From Todiramphus chloris collaris (taxonomy: Eukaryota > Chordata > Aves > Coraciiformes > Alcedinidae), in the NCBI GenBank assembly GCA_025345505.1, contig JANVCC010000267.1, positions 2,197,596 through 2,261,595 on the forward strand: 64,000 nucleotides of DNA. The letters run 5' to 3'. The position numbers and the translations under genes were made by a program. Shown here piece after piece: positions 1 through 13,029 of this stretch; the stretch's first letter is position 1; each line of letters begins with the position of its first letter. Below the pieces are notes generated by a model, which worked only from the letters and a program-made list of their open reading frames with translations, did not search any database and was not told the origin of the DNA.

Positions 1-3000
1 AGAGCCAAGCTGGATGTACAAGTCATGTTACCATTAAGAGCCAGCAGAGAAGTGTGATGGTTTCTAATGCAACCCTACAAGTCATTGACAGAGCTGCTTC
101 TTAAAAGAAAAAAATAAATAATAAAAAGAATCCCCCACAACCCAGAGGCACAGCTAAATGTACTGGTGAAATCCTGTCCTTAAGATGCTGAGAGTTTCAC
201 AACTGGCTTTGATGGGACTGGGAATTTTTAGCTTTTTTTTATTGGAATAAATCAATCAATCAAGTGAGAGCTTTCCTGGGGATAAGCAAGAAAGAATTCC
301 CGTGCTAGGAAATGAAGCAGCCAAAATTTCAAAAGGAGGGGTCTGTTCCTGACGATTGAATGTGAAGCATCGTTTTGGGGTCTAATCAGCTGGAGCAAAT
401 CAGGCCCCACGGAACCTGGAGTGCACGCAATGGAAATGAGAGCTCCTGCCTGCTGGGCAGAGCTGAGGTGCCTGTGTTTGCTCAAAGAAAACGAGCAGTT
501 TAGGAATGGCAAATGTTTTGGTGCAGTTTGTCAACTGCAGTTGTTCCTTTGGGGTTGATCCAGTGTAATTGGATGTTTTTGGTTTCAAAATGAGCTGAAG
601 GTGTGAAGTTCACCTGTGGATTCTGGTCTTACTGGGGCTGGTTTCCTGGGCTGGGGAGTGCTAGGAAGGCTGCATGTGAACCCGAGCCATGCCAGGTCCT
701 TGGATATTAACATTAATATCCCTTAATTTGACTCACTGAGGCCTCTAGGAGCTTTCTAGAGCATCTTTGCTGGGGCTGCTCTCACTGGGTTTAGAGACCC
801 CTTCCTCCCTCGCTTCCCTGGACAGCCAGGTGCTGTCAGAGAGCAACCCCTGGGCTGGGAACGGAAAGAGAGGAGCTGATTTTGACTCATTTCACTTGCA
901 AATTTAGTGCCTTGCTGTTACATCTTTAGGAGCCCTATAGCCAGTAAGGGGTTTTAAAAGCTTTCTGTGTTGGCTGTCTCCCTTGTCCTGTTCCCCGCTC
1001 CCCCCCCCCAGCCTCCTCATTCCCTGTTTGAGAAGCCGTGGTGAGCCTTTGTGCTCCGAAGGCCCAGCAGTCACCCTCGTGTCTCCATTCATCAACAAAG
1101 AGAAACCTTATCTTCTGATGGACACATACAGCACATTCTCTGTGACATTTAAATCTCCCTTTGTAGCCAACTCGGATATTTTTGCTGTTAAAAGGAGACC
1201 GTACAGCCGGGTGATTTCATTACTGCAAATGTTATTACAGTGAAAGCCTGTTTAAGACATAATGTCACTGAAGGGAAAATAGGATCTAGCAGCAAGTGTG
1301 GCCTGATGGAGGGTGCTGGGATTCATCACGGGCTGAAAGAAACCTCTCAAACATCAGACCTGCTAATGGAGCAGCTTTTTTTTCCTTCATCGAATCAAAC
1401 CAGCCAGCTCCTCAAAGCCTTAAGGCTAGGAATTAGAAAGAAGATTGAAAGGAATTAGGCACCCAACTCTCAATGACTTTATATATTTGAGCTCCTAAGC
1501 TGGTCTTGCTGCTTTAGGGATGATAGCTGGGCTGCTGGCATTCTTAGCACCAGAGACACAGTGAATAGAAACACGTTGTGTTAACAGCAGCCACAGGCTC
1601 AGAAAGACACTGCTGCTGCCTGCCCGTGCTCATAACGATTAGTTCTTGGTCCAGGAACGCTCAAGAGGAGAAATAATCACAGACGGTCCCAGCCTCCCTG
1701 AAGTCAGCGTGAATTTGCCGGGGACCTGACCCCAATTTCCACCCCGACGCAGTTGGTTACCCTTTTCTTTTCCTCCAAAGCAGGTTTCTGTAAGGATTTG
1801 GGATTTGCAAGAGTAAACTTTCAGCTTGTAGAGCCCGAGGTGTCACGCAGACAGATCGGCACTCAGCCCGGGGAGCGCGTGGCTTTGAGCCTGGCTGTGC
1901 AGATGTGGTGGTCGGTCAGCGAGCACAGCCATCCAAACGGACCCACCCCGTACTCCCAGCCCTTGGGACTGCTCTGTACTGCCAGTTGGCTCTCTTTTGA
2001 AGATTGCTTTGCTGTGCAAGGTAGATGTGACCTTCAGCTCAGCCTTTAAGTGCAAGTAGGTCGGACTCCTGGCTAGTGGGGATCAGGAACGTCTCGGCTG
2101 TGCTCCCTTCTGGGGGGGTGGGTTGTTCTCTGACATCTTCCCAATGAAACCCCATGACTATCAAGTCAACAGTAAACCTCTCACCAGCTTCAAGAACGTT
2201 TGGACTGTGCCCCAGCCTGCTCTGCTAACAAGAAGTGACAAGCTGAAGTGCACACTTAGACAGAAAGCATCAGGGTTTCACAGCAGATTTTGCCAGCAAC
2301 TTATTGTTTTTTCGCCTTTTTTTTTTTGCCTTTTTTTTTTCCTCCCTCCTTGCGCCTTAGCAACTCAAATCTATCCCAGGCTGCTGCTGACATTAACAAG
2401 ACAGCGGATGACAGGCAAAATGCGTCCACGAGCAGCTCTAAGTCTCCCTGCTAAGTAATCATAAACACTGCAAGTTTGCACCAAAGCAAGCAGCTGCCTC
2501 TTCTTTCTCCCCCTGGACAAGAGCTGCTTCCTCACAAATTGAGGCTCTGCAGGTTCTACAGCTGTCGGACAATGGGTCTGGTGCCTGTTATTTCCTCCGC
2601 CTTTTCTTTTCCTTTTTTTTTTTCTTTCTTATAATGGAAAATATCTCAGCATTGCCAGAACTCAAGTGGCCCCCTCCACGAGTGAATCGATACGGCCAAG
2701 TGACGAGGCTTTATCTTTCTGGCTGATGCTACTGGAACGGGCACAGAGGGGTTGTGTTACCTGCACATCCTCTCTTCCAAGGGTTTATTGCCTTCGATCT
2801 CAATTCTTACAGGAAAGCAGATAAGTATTTGGGGGTTGGGAGAGGATTCGACAGCACTCAGCTTCTGTCCCAGAGGTGCTGAGGGTGAGGAGGCTGGGAA
2901 GGGTGGGCTGGACTCAGGAGAGCCCCTGGCAGGGTGGTCACTATGGGCTTTGCAATGGCTTTCCAAACTTCTAGAGCATGTAAGGAGCACCAAAAGAAAT

Positions 3001-6000
3001 CTTTATCCCTGACCTAAATGTAGACAAGCAGGCAGAGACAATTACTCTTTATTACTTCATTATTTTGATACAGAGAATTGATCCTACCCTGGATTGACCG
3101 GCCACATGACCTCACCCCTTTCAGATAAATACATTCTGAAGCACCTCTACAGTGCTTGGGCCATGGTGCAGGTAGAGAAGAGCCCGTGGTGGCTTTACCT
3201 CCTGCAGCTGGTGGTTATTGCCCCCTCGGCTGAGCCCACGATCCCCCCTGGGCAGTTCCAGTGCCAAACAAACCACAGTTGTTCAAGCCCGTGGCTGTAA
3301 CGCTGCTTTGCCAACCTGCACTGCCCTTTCTGCTGATGCCAACTTCTTACCCTGGCCGTGAGGTTTAATTTTACCTTCTTATGCTACAGCTACCCGTGCC
3401 CTCTGTCTGTCCCCCTCCCCTGCAGTGGGTCTATCAAATGGCACATGTTGGAGGAGACACATATATTCTTTCTATTTATGATTGAGTATAATAAAGTCTG
3501 GCTCCTGTGCCTTCCAGGTGGCTTTTGGACATGCAGCATTTAGTGCGTGAAGTGATTGATCTCTGATCTTTAAAACAGAGCTGTGAAGACGGTGGTGAAT
3601 TTGCATGCATGGCGAGTATAAAGGCAGGAGATAGCAGCTCTGAAACTCCCTAACCCCTGCCCTTCATTTCCTTGTGCTGAGTTTCCCCTGTCTGACAACA
3701 GGCGCAGCCGTGATTTATGTATAACCAGAGCAGCCTCCAGTGGTTGGATCCCTGAACTTTCCCAAGCAGCCCTTCAATCTTTGCTCACTTGTGGGGTTTC
3801 AGACCCCAGACCTGATTCCCCCCTGCTCCCAGCTCTGCCGAGGAGAAGGGGGGAGAGCTGGGAGCAGCAGGTGCCCTGTCCATTCTGCTGGGAGATGCTT
3901 TTGGCCCAAATTGAGCTGCAAGCAGATGCTCCATCCTCGCTGCCACGGCCGCTCTGTGCAGCAGCTTTTGACAATAGCTGACATCTGGGGGGTATCGGAG
4001 CTGCCTGTGCCAGCATCCAGCCCTGGGGGAGCAGCAGAATCCAGTCCTGGGGGGGATGCTGGGGGAGCAGCAGCATCCAGCCCTGGGGGGGATGCTGGGG
4101 GAGCAGCAGCATCCAGCCCTGGGGGGGATGCTGGGGGAGCAGCAGCATCCAGCCCTGGGGGTACAGCAGCACACCCCGCAGCAGGCACATCTGCCAAGCA
4201 GGCAGCATCCAGCCTGCCGGGCAGATGAGCATCCAGAAAACCTCTGCCAGTGCTGCCATTAAACCATCCAGCCCTGCAGCTCTCTGCAGTGGTGCCCTTG
4301 ACTGGGGGGAGGCAGTTCCAGCTTCTCTGCATCTCTGTAGCTGTGCTCCCACATAACCTTTATCTGCTGAAGACTGGAGGAGACTTCTCCGTGGGCTCAG
4401 GCATCGTGGGGTGATAAAGGTCCCAGGGAAGTGATGCTGCGGGGCACTTTTGTGTCCTGCCCTGCAGCTGGGCACTTCCCAGCTGGAACAGCTTTGAGAG
4501 AACCGCTGCCAGCAGGAGAGTGAGCTTTGGGGGTTGTCTTTAATTCTCTCCCTGTGTCTTGGTGATTAGTTCTTGGAGGGGGTTTTGCTTCTCAGGCAAA
4601 ACAGACGAGAGACAGGACTCTGACCTGAGGGTGGTTAGGAGGAGGTGGGGAAACTGAGCCAAACCTATGTGAAAGTCACAACGAAGCCCAAACGGTGTTG
4701 GCATCCCTGCCGAGCCTGCAGTTCAGCTCCAGTGCTCTGAGTGGCCTCTTGTCCTCAAGGACAGGAGCTTCAGAAGCAATGTACTGAGCTGGTAAATCCT
4801 GCCAGGGAGCAGGGAGCAGCTCCATCTCTGCTACAGCACCGATGTTTATGGAAAACAAGGAGAGGAGGTGAGGCAAAGAGGTCTGCTTTGTGTCTGAAAA
4901 ACTTCCCTCGGAGAAAGATAGATCGCTGACACTTTTCCTTGATGCAGCTGCCCAGGCATTTCAAAGCATCTGAGACTGCATTATCTAAGAAGCAGTCACT
5001 GGCTTTGTTGGGGACTTCTGGCTGCCTTACAAAGCAATTCCAGTATTATTATTGGAATAAAAACATAACAACTACTAATCCTCTGCTTAAATGACCAGTA
5101 AGTTCCCTGCGGGCAATGCTCTGCCAAAAGACTCATCCACCTAATTTTACTGCGCGTAGGGTTTTTAAATGCAGATTTAACCTTTTGTGATGGGGGTTGT
5201 GGGCACCTCTGTTTCAAAGCACGTTTTATGGACTGCTGGGATTGTAATTCCTTGGTGTGTGGGGGGGGAAAGGGCCTGTGCTCCTCCACGTAGAAGGTGT
5301 CTCGCAGAGCTGTCCAAGTGCACATTTCCCCTTAGGTGACTCGACCCCTGTTTCTCGGAGAAGCGCAAAGCTCAACCCTTCTGCAGGTAAGTGGAATCAA
5401 ACCCCTCCTTCAGGGTACAGCAGGGGCTCTTCCCAAGCTGGCAGCATCACACAGCAGTGCAATCCTGGTAGCTCGGTGAGGATAGCAAAGCCAGCCCTCA
5501 CCCAGCACCTCCTGGGGTCCGTCCCTCACCGTCACCGTGGAGGCTGTGGAGGAGCTGGAGCAAACCACGGAGGGAGGGGATAAATCAGGACTCTGGGTTG
5601 TGCAGGGGCCAAAGGGTACAAGCAGCCACTGCTCCTCGCTGCTTTCCTTGAGGGCAGGAGCTTTTGGAGGCCATGCCAGGAGAGGAGGAGGTCGCTTGGA
5701 GCCAGCCTGGTGGGCTGTACCTGGTAGCTCTGGCTCTCTGTGACTGGAGCTGGTGGCAAGGTAGCGACCTGACCCGTCACATCTGTGGCTGATGCCCATG
5801 GAGCCACTCAAGGCTGGGCACGGTCACCCTGCTGGTGCGGGGCACAGCAGAGCTGTTTGGGATGGATGGAGCTGGAGTCTCTGTTCCCTGAGGATCAGCT
5901 GGCAGGGGAGCCTCTGGGGACTGCCTGGATCTGCAGCTCTGAGGCTGCTCTCCTGGGACCTGTGACGGGTGCTGCAAAAGCCCAGTTAGAGCTCGTTGCA

Positions 6001-6950
6001 GGTGGGAAGGGTGTCTGGTGATGCTGAGTTCACCCTCAAAGCTTCTGAGGTTGTGTTCTGGGATAAGCACCAGTTCAGCTGAAAAGAAAACCGGAAATGT
6101 TCCTGGGTTTTAATGGAATAGGAGTGGAGGAGGGAATAGCATCCGTCTCCTCGGGATATGTCGAAACAGCACGTTGTGAACCTTCCTCGGGTTGTTCTTC
6201 CCAGCACGCTCCTACTTTCTGATTTGAGTCAAACTTTTAAATTGAAAAAGCCGGCACTTCAAAGGGAAAAGGAGGATATTCTGCCTGGAAAATATTTAAC
6301 TGAAATATTGCAGCACTTCTGAAACGAATGGTGTAATTTAGAAAATGTCAAAACAAAAAGCTTCAATCTCCTGAGTTTCCTCTTTTTAAATTTTTTTTTT
6401 CTTAATTTATTTCCCTTTTTTTTGGTCCAAAAAAAAAAAAAAAAAAAAGTATTCCCTGACTTTGACATGAATTTGTAAATAGTTTGTCATCTCACCACAT
6501 ACATCCCCCCTGGCTTATTTTCTTAGTGAATGAAGACAATGTCAGTAAGCCGTGGCTCTGACAAAGAGATCCTCGCAAGGGGGGAGGTCAAGGTCAGCTG
6601 GAAAAAACACACGAAGGAGCAGCCTCTGGAGATGGCTACAGATTTATGATATGGGTAATCGTGTCATCAGCACCACTTCCTCAGCTTTTTCCCTTCTCGC
6701 CTTCTCCGCACGCCTGTGGCTTTTGCTTTGCTGGAGGAGGAGTGAGAGAAAAGCTGTCGGGAGAATTTGGATACGTTATTGTTGCTGTTGTTTTTGTCTG
6801 CGTAGTAATGGGCGCTGCTGTGCGTACGCGTGCGGATGCCTGCCTGCGATCTCAGCCCCTGTGGCCGTCTCCCTCATTCCTCCCCTACCCATCCATGCAC
6901 GGCATGATATAAACAAACCTGCCTCTGGACATGTCATGGCTTAAAATAGA
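1..6950. other. non-coding region upstream of DUSP26
   Basis: I see no recognisable protein-coding exon on either strand here. The open frames are short, carry no familiar motif and lack plausible splice partners. The content is unique sequence with short T/A homopolymers (for example near 2310-2345 and 6390-6450) and one GC-rich 36-bp minisatellite at about 4014-4165. It may hold distal regulatory sequence for DUSP26, but I can support no specific site. In mammals the next gene beyond DUSP26 is far away, so a gene-free flank is expected. Confidence 0.6.
4014..4168. repeat. 36-bp minisatellite
   Basis: Three near-identical 36-base units (4038-4073, 4074-4109, 4110-4145) are flanked by shortened units that lack an internal 12-base segment. 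Each unit contains CATCCAGCCCTGG, then a G run, then AGCAGCAG. Because 36 is divisible by three, several frames on both strands stay open across it (for example a 12-residue Ser-Pro-Gly-rich repeat). These are repeat artefacts, not proteins. Confidence 0.85.
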
Positions 6951-6969
6951 TGTTCATACATCAGCCTTT

Positions 6970-7064
6970 CCACAGCAGCGGCGGCAGCGGCAGGAAGACA
7001 TGGCCGACTGGATCTGACTACGACACTCGCTTCCAGCCCAGAAATCACTGCCCTCCTCACGAAG
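6970..7064 (+). other. DUSP26: possible 5' non-coding exon of DUSP26
   Basis: The segment ends in a good donor (GAAG/GTAACG at 7064/7065). It sits downstream of an AT-rich TATA-like stretch (GATATAAAC near 6904). It lies 2.1 kb upstream of the first recognisable DUSP26 coding exon, and mammalian DUSP26 has untranslated leader exons. The left boundary is a guess. Only the position and donor support it; there is no coding evidence. Confidence 0.25.
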
Positions 7065-7097
7065 GTAACGGGGTGGGCGTCTCCTTCCTCCCGCGTG

Positions 7098-7147
7098 TCC
7101 GTCCGTCCGTCTGTCCGTCCGTCTGTCCATCTGTCTGTCTGTCTGTG
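7098..7147. repeat. tetranucleotide microsatellite
   Basis: Degenerate (CCGT/CTGT)n array of about 12 units on the plus strand, directly after the candidate leader exon of DUSP26. Confidence 0.85.
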
Positions 7148-9180
7148 CAGAGCGTGCGGGGCTGAGCAGCCCGCGCTCCTGCGGCGATGCCTCTGCGGGG
7201 CTCGCTCCCTGCATCCAGGCAGGCTCGGGCTGGTCCTGCCTTCCCTCCGAGCGTGGCACGACTGGCAGAGGGGTTCTGGAGACAGCCACGAGCGTGCTCA
7301 GGGCAGAGGAGTCCGAGCCCCCAGGCTTGGCTGCCAAGAAGGGGGGGGGGGGGTACGGCCAATTTGAGGTGCCAGGAGCGCTTTGGGGTCCGCTCTGAGG
7401 TCTTGGCTGTGGGGCAGTTTCTGCAGCGCTTCGGGGGAGGCTGGCACAGCGTGTGCTGGGGGTGGGATGCTGGAAGCCAGCGTCGGCCCTGAGGTTTCTG
7501 GGGCTACATCCCAGGACAGCCGGGGATGGTGATTTTCCCAGCCAGCTGCAGCAGCAAGAGGGGCTGCTATTTGGCCGGTTACAGCTTCATACTGATGATT
7601 CAGTTGCTTTTTTTTTTTTTTCAGACCCTTCTGTTGTTTGCTTCTTAATGCTGCCCGGGGCTGGTGGCATGTGGCTGTGCTGCAGCCAAGGTCACACAAG
7701 GTTTGAAGGCTCCGGCACGTGACCGTGCTGGATGCCTTCTCCAGGTGGGGTTTGCCAAGTCTGAATTCCCAGCCTGGAGGAGTCCAGAATTCCTCAGGGC
7801 AGGGGAGACGTGCGAGGGCGAGATCTGGCCCGTACCCCGTGCTGGGGGAGCGTGGTGTGCCTGATGCCAGGATGAGGTGGCATGGGCAATACCCTGGGAT
7901 GCCAAGCAGGGTCTGAAATGCCACCCTGGAACAGGGAGTGAGGAGGAGGACATCCACGAGTCTCTCTGGACTCTCTCTGAGCCCTCCATGCCCTTGCAAT
8001 GTTTTCCTCCTCTGCACGTTGCCAAGAGATGGCTGGAGGCTTCTTCCTTCTGCACCACTGGCTGCTGGCCGCTGCCTCAGGCAGGGCATCAGAGCTGACG
8101 GACGTGCTCCGAGCCAGCCCAAGGTCACTGCCATCCCTCTTCCGAGTCCCAGATACAACCAGGCGGTGCTGAGCCGCTGCTGGGGGGGCTGTGGTTGGGG
8201 CCCTGGGGACACCTTCCAGGGGAGCTCAGGGCAGCAGCAGCGATGGTGGGAAGGACAATTGTATTCTGACGTCTGGGGGTTCTGTCGGTGGGGCAGCACC
8301 AGGCAGCTCTGACAAACATCTGGCTGCAGGGCCCGTTGCCTGCTCCACATGGGTCAGGTTTCTTGCGGTCGTGTGACAAATATCAGTGAGATGTAAAGGT
8401 TTGAGAGCACAGCTTGGTCCTGGAGGATCTGCTCTGTAAAATGAGCTTTCTCATCCCCTGAAATTAACTCTTCCCACCTCGAACGAGTCCTAAGTATTCA
8501 AGGGGTTAATCCTGCCTCTCCCTTGCCAGAGGTGTTTGTGCCTGGTCTGGAGGAGTCTGGGTCCTGGCCAGACTCTGCGTGGTGCCATATGGAATCCTCC
8601 ACCTGTTTGGGGGCTTTTCCTCCCCAATCCTGGTGGCTTGCCCAGACCTGGCTGCTTTTCATCGCTTCTGATCACAGGTTGGCAGCATCAGTTCTCGAGC
8701 TGGCATCGTCCCGCTGGCAGGCAAAGCCCCAGAGCCAGCTCAGAAGGAAGGTGGGCCCGTGTAGAACATCTCTTGCCAATGTGGCCTCAACCCAAAGGCG
8801 CGGGGCTGGAGCAAAACCTCAGCCTGTGGAGACTCAGCAGTCTGACTGCCTCTCTGGCTTCCCTCACCAGCTCTGGCATCGTAAACTTCTCCCCAGCAGT
8901 ATTGCTTCTTGGAAGGGAGTGTAGGTGATGCTCTGTCTCGCACTGGGAACCACTGGGTAGCTGACTTGACACATCCGTCTCATCAGGAAGGTGAGAACTG
9001 GCTGCTTCGGGTCAGTATTTCCACAAAAGGGACGCAGTGAGAGGTCCCCAGCTCATCTAACGGCATCTCCACTGCTTCCATGGCAGGACCGTGGGTGGCA
9101 GCAGCAGCAGAAGTGACCTCCAGGCCACTCTCCGGCCTTCACGAACCCACAGGTATGCCTTGTGGGTCTCGGCAGCTCCA

Positions 9181-10581
9181 ATGGCTTTCCTGTCGAGGTT
9201 CTCCAGGAACGGCACCAGGTCGCCGAGCCGGAGCTCACGGGAGGAGCGCAACTACCACCCCATCCTCAGCGTCTTTGAGCTCGAGAGGTTGCTGTACACG
9301 GGCAAGACGGCCTGCAATCATGCTGATGAGGTCTGGCCAGGACTCTACCTGGGCGATCAGTATGTATCAGAGGGGGGTGAAGACTGGTGGGTGGGAGGGA
9401 GAGGTTGGGGCTTTTATATGCAATCTGGGAGGGGGAGGTTGGGACATGGTGGGGGGGATGCATTGGGACGGAGGAGGAGAAAGGACGTGGCTGTGCAGAC
9501 GGTGCAGAGCGCTGCCGTGCTGGGGCGCGTGGAGGTGGAGCATCTTCAGAGACGGCGACTGCGAGATCGACTTAAAATTCAATACTCTGAAGAGCCTGGC
9601 GTTTTTTCCTTTGCACCCAGCCTCAGCAGACGTAAATGTGTGTCCAGGCAGCCCTTGCGCTGTCCTTGGAAACTCCCAACTAGTCGCAAGTTCCTCTCTC
9701 GGCAGAGATATAGCGGCCAACCGGCGCGAGCTGGCCCACCTGCGCATCACCCACGTCCTCAACGCCTCGCACAGCAAGTGGAGGGGGGGTGCCGAGTACT
9801 ACGAGGGCACGGGCATCCGCTACCTGGGCATCGAGGCGCACGACTCGCCCTCCTTCGACATGAGCCCCTACTTCTACCCTGCGGCTGACTTCATCCACCA
9901 AGCGCTGAACGAAGGTGAGCGGTAGAGATTTCTGGGAAGGGAGCAGGGTGCAGGGATGGGAAGAAACTTCCTTGGGCACATGGAGAGCTAGATTGATGGA
10001 TTATTGCTAAATGTCCTAGAAAACAAAGGTATTTCTAGCCTGGGATGGTGCCACCTGCACTGGATCACCTCCTCCAGAGAGGGAACAGGCTAGATGAGAG
10101 CCCTGGCCCCCCCAGGTCACAGCCCCAGCCTGTGTCCTGAGCTGTGGCTGGTCCTGTTCAGTCTGTTCTGGTAAATCAGGATACACTGATACCCTCTGCC
10201 AAGAGGGGGGACCTCAGTGGACCACGGTCACGCTGTCACTGGGGCCCTGTATCTAAGCCTGGAGGCTGCACGCCTGAGCCACGGCTCCAGGATGCGCGGG
10301 GGCAAACCAGTTGGGTCCTCAGTACGTTTTGGACAGGGGTATTCGGTCTGCTGTGACACAGCCCCTGTGTTTCACCCCCAGGAAGGATCCTTGTGCACTG
10401 TGCTGTCGGGGTGAGCAGGTCGGCCACCTTGGTCCTCGCCTACCTCATGATCCGCCACCACATGCCCCTCGTAGAAGCCATAAAGACGGTCAAGGACCAC
10501 CGCGGTATCATCCCCAACCGGGGCTTCTTGCGCCAGCTGGTCGCCCTGGACAATGCCCTGAAGCTGAAGAGGAGCGCGTGA
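9181..10581 (+). CDS. DUSP26: dual specificity phosphatase 26 (atypical MAPK phosphatase)
   Basis: Three coding exons in consistent phase (9181-9359, 9706-9914, 10382-10581) encode 195 residues; human DUSP26 has 211. Exon 1 holds the conserved run [20 protein letters not shown] and ends with donor CA/GTATGT. Exon 2 carries THVLNAS and the loop AHDSPSFD with the general-acid Asp. Exon 3 carries the catalytic signature HCAVGVSRS, with nucleophile Cys136 and phosphate-binding Arg142, then [14 protein letters not shown]. The family dephosphorylates MAP kinases and other substrates and is enriched in neural tissue (established knowledge). I chose ATG 9181 because it aligns with the internal Met of MTFMARFS in the human protein. 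An out-of-frame ATG lies at 9154. The short N-terminus relative to human may mean that a few leader codons are encoded upstream. A polyadenylation signal follows at 11128. Confidence 0.95.
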
Positions 10582-11155
10582 AGGAGGAGAGAGGGGCTGT
10601 GTGGTGGGAGCGCCGTGTGCGTGGTGCTGGCCGGACCCTGCCGCGTGCCAGAGACGGGGCTTTCCTGATGCAGATGCTTGGCAGCTAATGGGTGACACGC
10701 AACTGGCCCTGGGGGCCTCCCCCTCGGTGAAGGGGGTCCCCAGGCATGCGAGCTATTCCCAGTGGTAAAGCATAGGCTCTCAACCTGCAATCTTGCCACC
10801 TAGGTAGGCCTAACTGTAGCCTCCTTTCCAGCCTGCTCACTCCAAGATGCCTCCGGAGGGACTCAGCCCCGTGTTTCAGGTTTCTCTGTACCCCTGTTGG
10901 CTCCTGGAAGCCTTCTAGGCTTCCTTCTCCCACGTGGCAGATGCCTTTGCCAAGCCTGTCCTGTCCCTCCCCCCCAGGAGACTGAAGCTCTGTGTGTTCC
11001 TTGTCTCATTTCCCATTCGTTCTTGGTCTGCGTAGCCGTGTGAATTCGGTCTGGTGTGCGGGCTCAGGCAAAACAGGCCTATCATTGTAGTGTTTGATGT
11101 CCTCCATGCCTGGTGTTAACCTGTAAAAATAAAGGCAGCGCTAAGGAAAGAGTTG
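10582..11155 (+). other. DUSP26: DUSP26 3' UTR with AATAAA signal
   Basis: Non-coding sequence after the stop codon, ending just past a canonical AATAAA at 11128-11133. The 3' UTR would be about 0.56 kb. The cleavage site itself is not identifiable. Confidence 0.6.
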
Positions 11156-12397
11156 TGCCCATCCCTTGTGTGCTTTGGGACGGGCTTGATGTGTTCAGGC
11201 TGGGATCCATCGCGGGAGCCACCATCACAGGAGCCACCCCGAGTGCTCTGGGCTGAGACGGACCCAAGTCCTCCCAGATCCTCGGTCCAGGGGTTGAACC
11301 TCCAGACACGGCTGGTGGCCAGTGCCTCTGCTGGGCCTCCCCACTCTTCTATTTCCAGCAGCGGGGACAGAAAGGTGGGCTCCTGGTGGGATGCAGAGCT
11401 GGGCTGGCAGGCACCAGGGCCACCATCCATCAGGAGGTGGCGATGTCGGTCTCCCAAAGGCAGGCACCAGGCCATCCCCCAGGCTTGCAGAAGGGCTGGA
11501 TGTCCTCTGGGGCCTGCCAGAAACACCTTTGCTTCTGGTGGAGGGGAGTGGGTGAGGGGGGTGGCCAGGATCAGGAGTGAGTGTCCGTAAGGGCACTGCC
11601 AGCTCTCATTGTCTGCCCGCTCTTTTTATAGCCCACTTCTTCCTCCTCTTCGTGAGAACACGCGAAGCATCGCTCAGCCGCCGGCCGTACGTTGTGCTGC
11701 GGTCACCTAAACGTCGCCAGAGGAGCCCGAGGGCCATGTGGGGTGAGCAGCTCGGCTTCGGGGCGCAGCAAGGCACGCGCTGTGGCCCCCGGTGCTGGTA
11801 ACTGGTGGCCCCGAGCAATCCTGCTCTGGGGAGCGCCCACCTTTCGCTCAAGTTCAGTAGGGAGAGCAAAGTTTAGTTTGCAGAAGCTGCGGTGTCCCCT
11901 GGGTGTGTTGTGCAGCTCCTGGGCTGGGGACTCCGCTGTTACAGACCCTTGAGGTGCTCAGGAAACAGCACCATCCCAGGAAAGCATGGGCAGAACAAAT
12001 GGACTGCTGGCAGCAGGGCCAAGGTTACCCCGAGCAAGGGCTGCAGACACCCAGGCAAGGAGGAACTGGTGCTGGGCAATGAACAGGGGCTGGTCATGCT
12101 GGGTGCTGCTGGTGCTGTTGGATGTGCCAGAAGCTCCAGCCAGGGGTGGGACTGCAGCTCGGCGAGGTCCTTAGGGGTGTTAAGATGCCTCATGTCTGGT
12201 TTTGCAATGCTGCTGTGTGCTCCTTGCTGCTGCGAAGCTCCCACTGTGCAGCCTGCTGGTGACAGCCCCCGAAGGCAGAGCGTGGTGCCAGTTTCACAGA
12301 GATGGGAGCTGGGGTCAGGGAGGCTCCGAGCACTGGCGGAGGGGATCGTGTTTGGAGGGTCAGCAAACGAATGCAGAGTGAACCCGCTGGCAGTGCC

Positions 12398-12465
12398 CAT
12401 GGTGTGCTGTACCCCATGGTGTGCTGTACCCCATGGTGTGCTGTACCCCGTGATGTGCTGTACCT
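12398..12465. repeat. 17-bp minisatellite
   Basis: About 3.8 head-to-tail copies of GGTGTGCTGTACCCCAT (12401-12417, 12418-12434, 12435-12451, then a partial copy). The last copies carry single substitutions. Confidence 0.85.
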
Positions 12466-12900
12466 CCCTGGGTGTCTGCAGGGGCCGGGCACCTCTGTTG
12501 GGCGATCGCAGTGCAGCGTGGGGAAGTGCCCTGATTTCAGGAGGGCTGTTGGCTCTCCCCCTGCAGCCACCAGCAGCAGGAACCTGCCTGGTCCTTGGAG
12601 CTGCTGGTGGAGGAAGACACGAAGAGCCCACGATGCTGGGTCCCTGACACGGGGCAGGCAGGGGCACACGGAACTGGTTTGCAGCCCCGCGCTGCCAGTC
12701 CTGCTGCCCTCGTGGCCGCCAGTCCCCTGCAGGGTCCACATCTTGGGTGGAGATGCTGCTGGCATCCAAAGCCATCCCCTGTGCAGGATGGAGAAACACC
12801 AGGAGCTCAGGGCCTCGGGAAGGTTCCCTCAAAGGGAGGACGGGCTGAGCTCCAGCCAGGTGCCATGTGAGGCAGGTAATCCAGCCCTGGGTCATCCTGC

Positions 12901-12995
12901 TTTGGGTTGAAGGGACCTTTCCAGCTCCTCTGGTCCGACCCCCCTGCAGGGAGCAGGGCCATCTGCAACCAGAGCAAGGCTGCTCGGAGTCTGTA
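12901..12995 (-). mobile_element. CR1 LINE 3' fragment
   Basis: The plus strand reads TTTGGGTTGAAGGGACCTTT followed by TCTGGTCCGACCCCCCTGCAGG and a CATCTGCAACCAGA-like block. This is the reverse complement of a typical avian CR1 3' end. It is old and short. Confidence 0.6.
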
Positions 12996-13029
12996 ACCTT
13001 TAAAACGTGCGTGGTAAGAAGGTACCCGG

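Larger units (their letters stand above)
11156..13000. other. DUSP26-RNF122 intergenic spacer
   Basis: No coding exon was recognised. The stretch holds a 17-bp minisatellite (12398-12465) and a short antisense CR1 remnant (about 12901-12995). It then grades into the CpG-rich RNF122 promoter. Confidence 0.6.

Noticed and set aside
3740..4475. Long open frames on both strands (162 and 233 codons) with Ser-Pro-Gly or Trp-Met-Leu repeats
   Set aside because: They are produced by the 36-bp minisatellite whose period is divisible by three. No homology, no splice support.
9080..9925. Open frame of 281 codons running through DUSP26 exon 1, intron 1 and exon 2
   Set aside because: It crosses a proper GT-AG intron and is out of frame with DUSP26 exon 1. 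The spliced frame gives the known protein.
10033..10140. Possible further CR1 remnant in DUSP26 intron 2
   Set aside because: A few words (for example CTCCTCCAGAGAGGGAACAGG) recall repeats, but no diagnostic CR1 block or tail is present.
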